From Akkermansia sp. (GTDB lineage Bacteria; Verrucomicrobiota; Verrucomicrobiia; Verrucomicrobiales; Akkermansiaceae), in NCBI GenBank assembly GCA_020047775.1, contig JAIFNK010000086.1:1-7433 (forward strand): a DNA stretch of 7,433 bases, read 5' to 3'. The notes below the pieces were generated by a model, which searched no databases, was not told where the DNA came from, and worked only from the letters and a program-made list of their open reading frames with translations. Numbering within the stretch: the stretch's first letter is position 1; the number at the start of each line of letters is the position of its first letter. This document shows, in pieces, positions 5,691 to 7,433 of this stretch. The translations under genes were made by a program, and so were the position numbers.

Positions 5691-6870
5691 TCCCGAACTG
5701 AAGCGTCTTCGCGACGAAGGTTACAACGTCAGGATTGAAGCAGGGCATCTCGTCATTGCGGATATTCCCTACGTCGCGAACGACCGCTCCACAAAAACAG
5801 GCATCTTGGTAACGGACCTCGTCGTCTCGGCTGATGTGGTTTCAGGAATGGGCACGCATGTGATTCATTTCGCAGGTGACTATCCCTGTGACCAACACGG
5901 TGCGCCGCTTGAGAAAATCAAAAACGTCAGTGACCGAAAGGAAATTGTCCCAGGCATCATCATCCAGCATTCGTTCTCCAGCAAACCTGCGGGCGGCAGG
6001 CCGTATGCCGACTACTACGACAAGGTCACAACCTATGTTGGGATGATCAGCGGACCTGCAATCGAACTCGATCCTTCGCTAACACCTCGGACGTTTCCAC
6101 CGCTTGAGACCGGATCGGATGAATCGCCCTTCCAGTATGTCGACACGGCAACGAGCCGGGCTGGTATCGGCGCGATCAGCTCCAATCTGGAGCTGGACGC
6201 TGTCGCGATTATCGGCGCGGGCGGGACGGGATCCTACGTTCTGGATTTCGTCGCGAAAACGCCGGTCATAGGCATTCATCTTTTCGACGAAGATGTCTTC
6301 TCCAACCACAATGCGTTTCGCGCGCCTGGGGCCGCGTCCATCGAAGAGCTTCGGGATCGACCGAAGAAAGTGGACTACCTGCTAGAACAATACTCGAAGA
6401 TGCACAGGCATATCCATGCACACCCATATCGGATGGACGGCAAGGCAGTTGAGGAACTTCTTTCCATGAGCTTCGTCTTCATTTGCATCGACGACGGGCC
6501 GGCAAAGAAGGCAATCCTTTGTGCCTTGAAGGGGGCTAAGATCCCTTTTATCGACGTCGGCATGGGCCTCAATGTTTCGCCAGATGGGAAACTGTTTGGC
6601 GCGGTTCGCGCGGTTACCTGGACCCCGGAGAGCGAGGGGAAATTCGACATCGACAAGCGGATTTCCTACGGAGAGGCACCCGATGGCGCGTTGTATGCGA
6701 CCAACATCCAAGTCGCGGAACTGAACTGCATGAACGCTTGTATGGCGGTGATCAGGTGGAAGAAATATCTGGGCTTCTACGCCGATCTCGAGGAGGAGCA
6801 TTTCAGCTGCTACAACGTGGACGGAAACAACATCGTAAATGACGATCAAAATGAAGATGGACCGCCTTGA
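5665..6870 (+). CDS. E1-like ThiF-family adenylyltransferase with N-terminal DUF6791-type (possibly E2-like) domain
   Basis: This 401-residue protein has two parts. Residues about 175-370 form the Rossmann adenylation domain of E1/ThiF/MoeB enzymes: AIIGAGGTGS (181-190) binds ATP, LFDEDVFSNHNAFR (206-219) carries the conserved acidic, Asn and Arg residues of the active site, and CIDDGPAKKAI (274-284) follows. E1-like enzymes activate the C-terminus of a ubiquitin-like protein by adenylation and may pass it to a Cys. Candidate thiols are C274, C286, C355, C359 and C382; none can be named catalytic from one sequence. Residues about 10-130 look like the DUF6791 domain often fused to such E1s; HFAGDYPCDQHGAPL (68-82) with C75 recalls an E2 fold, but this is uncertain. 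ATG 5665 is preceded by AAGGAAAGGA. It overlaps the multiubiquitin gene before it and the DUF6527-type gene after it, as expected for one pathway. Confidence 0.88.
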   Translation: MSQQLISLSPELKRLRDEGYNVRIEAGHLVIADIPYVANDRSTKTGILVTDLVVSADVVSGMGTHVIHFAGDYPCDQHGAPLEKIKNVSDRKEIVPGIIIQHSFSSKPAGGRPYADYYDKVTTYVGMISGPAIELDPSLTPRTFPPLETGSDESPFQYVDTATSRAGIGAISSNLELDAVAIIGAGGTGSYVLDFVAKTPVIGIHLFDEDVFSNHNAFRAPGAASIEELRDRPKKVDYLLEQYSKMHRHIHAHPYRMDGKAVEELLSMSFVFICIDDGPAKKAILCALKGAKIPFIDVGMGLNVSPDGKLFGAVRAVTWTPESEGKFDIDKRISYGEAPDGALYATNIQVAELNCMNACMAVIRWKKYLGFYADLEEEHFSCYNVDGNNIVNDDQNEDGPP

Positions 6871-7309
6871 GCCTTGTTTTGTTTCCCTGTTGCCGGACCA
6901 ACTGGAGAACGGGAAGCTCTATGTCTCGATGGAGTTCGCGTCGGTGATCCACCTGTGCTGCTGCGGTTGTGGCAGGCAGGTGGTCACTCCGCTTTCCCCA
7001 ACCGAGTGGAACCTGTGGTTTGATGGAGATTCGATTTCTCTCGCTCCTTCAATTGGCAACTGGAATTTCCCCTGCGAGTCGCACTACGTCATTACGGAAA
7101 ACAGGGTGATGTGGGACAAGCACTGGGGAAAGTCAGAAGGCTCATCAAAACGGACTTTTGCTCCGAATCGGTGCAAATGGAAATCTGCTCCCGCTATTTC
7201 GGATTCCACACCTGCAGATAACCAAGACAACGCGAAACGCGAAGAACCAGTAATTGAAATGGCTCCAGCCACGGCTCTGAGGAAAATTCGCAGATGGCTC
7301 GGTCTTTGA
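6839..7309 (+). CDS. DUF6527-type small Cys/His-rich protein of the ubiquitin-like operon
   Basis: This protein of up to 156 residues has a compact core (about 8-95) matching the pattern I associate with DUF6527: LEPCFVSLLPDQLENGKLYV, then HLCCCGCGRQVVTPL (38-52), a WNLWFDGDSISL strand pair (57-68), and PSIGNWNFPCESHYVI (70-85). H38, C40-C42, C44, C79 and H82 are arranged as zinc ligands, suggesting a zinc-binding treble-clef or ribbon fold. The final 60 residues are polar and basic with a small hydrophobic end, probably flexible. Three in-frame ATGs (6839, 6851, 6857) are possible; none has a clear Shine-Dalgarno sequence, and 6851 or 6857 would give the shorter overlap with the E1 gene. Such proteins are commonly found after multiubiquitin and E1 genes. 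Their biochemical role is not established; an E3-like adaptor or a target-binding protein is a guess from the zinc fold and position. Confidence 0.78.
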   Translation: MTIKMKMDRLEPCFVSLLPDQLENGKLYVSMEFASVIHLCCCGCGRQVVTPLSPTEWNLWFDGDSISLAPSIGNWNFPCESHYVITENRVMWDKHWGKSEGSSKRTFAPNRCKWKSAPAISDSTPADNQDNAKREEPVIEMAPATALRKIRRWLGL

Positions 7310-7433
7310 CGGCCTCAGCCAACACAAACCGACGAAAACTGAAAAAGCGCCACATGTGCGGAAGTCCCGGTATCGATGCGTTGAAGCGTCTGGCCTTCGA
7401 TGTGCGGAAACTGCCCCGGTAGGCGACGCCCCA
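7310..7433. repeat. Gene-poor end with an imperfect direct repeat and a 22-codon ORF
   Basis: No confident gene is seen in these 124 bases. Two related copies, ATGTGCGGAAGTCCCGGTA at 7354-7372 and a version with three extra bases at 7400-7421, lie 46 bp apart in direct orientation. The first begins a 22-codon + strand ORF (ATG 7354 to TAG 7422) that ends within the second; its peptide is not recognised. No intrinsic terminator with a T-tract follows the DUF6527-type gene. The repeat may be chance or the edge of an element that continues outside the window. Confidence 0.3.

Noticed and set aside
1..7433. CRISPR array, tRNA, rRNA, transposase or integrase
   Set aside because: None was seen: no regularly spaced repeats, no cloverleaf or rRNA-like stretches, and no recombinase motifs in any reading frame that looked real.

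Overview
The window joins a housekeeping gene end to a compact accessory region that looks like a defence island. Bases 2-1558 are the 3' three quarters of pnp (polynucleotide phosphorylase), closed by a clear intrinsic terminator. The pnp codons end strongly in C and G and the protein is rich in Ala/Pro. This points to a Gram-negative bacterium of fairly high GC; the general look of the PNPase suggests Verrucomicrobiota or a relative, but that placement is an impression and not a proven call. Everything downstream has a different, more mixed codon use, and the stretch from about 1,740 to 3,500 is visibly richer in A+T. This fits acquired DNA inserted after pnp.

Module 1 (1819-3496, + strand) is a two-gene operon with a 26-nt overlap: a short ImmA/IrrE-type zinc metallopeptidase followed by a class III nucleotidyl cyclase-like protein. 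It has no helix-turn-helix partner of its own. Pairing a signal-nucleotide cyclase with a candidate protease effector or sensor is the least familiar arrangement in the window. It recalls Pycsar and other cyclic-nucleotide defence systems, but neither known Pycsar effector type is seen.

Module 2 (3559-4808, - strand) is an XRE-family repressor followed by a second, longer ImmA/IrrE metallopeptidase. The two are joined by a GTGA stop/start overlap with a strong Shine-Dalgarno sequence. This is the classic repressor plus repressor-cleaving protease arrangement (ImmR/ImmA, DdrO/IrrE, CapH/CapP).

Module 3 (4938-7309, + strand) is transcribed divergently from module 2 across a 129-bp gap that holds a perfect inverted repeat. 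It encodes a bacterial ubiquitin-like pathway: a protein with three tandem ubiquitin-like domains, an E1/ThiF-type adenylyltransferase with an extra N-terminal domain (probably DUF6791, possibly E2-like), and a small Cys/His-rich DUF6527-type protein. All three genes overlap, so they should be made together. A reasonable model is that the XRE protein represses its own operon and the ubiquitin-like operon from the shared gap, and that the neighbouring ImmA-like protease relieves repression on stress or infection, as CapP does for CapH in CBASS loci. No JAB/JAMM peptidase appears in the window, and the ubiquitin-like protein does not end in glycine, so how it would be matured or conjugated is open.

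The last 124 bases (7310-7433) hold no convincing gene, only a 22-codon ORF and an imperfect direct repeat. No tRNA, rRNA, CRISPR array or complete mobile element was seen.
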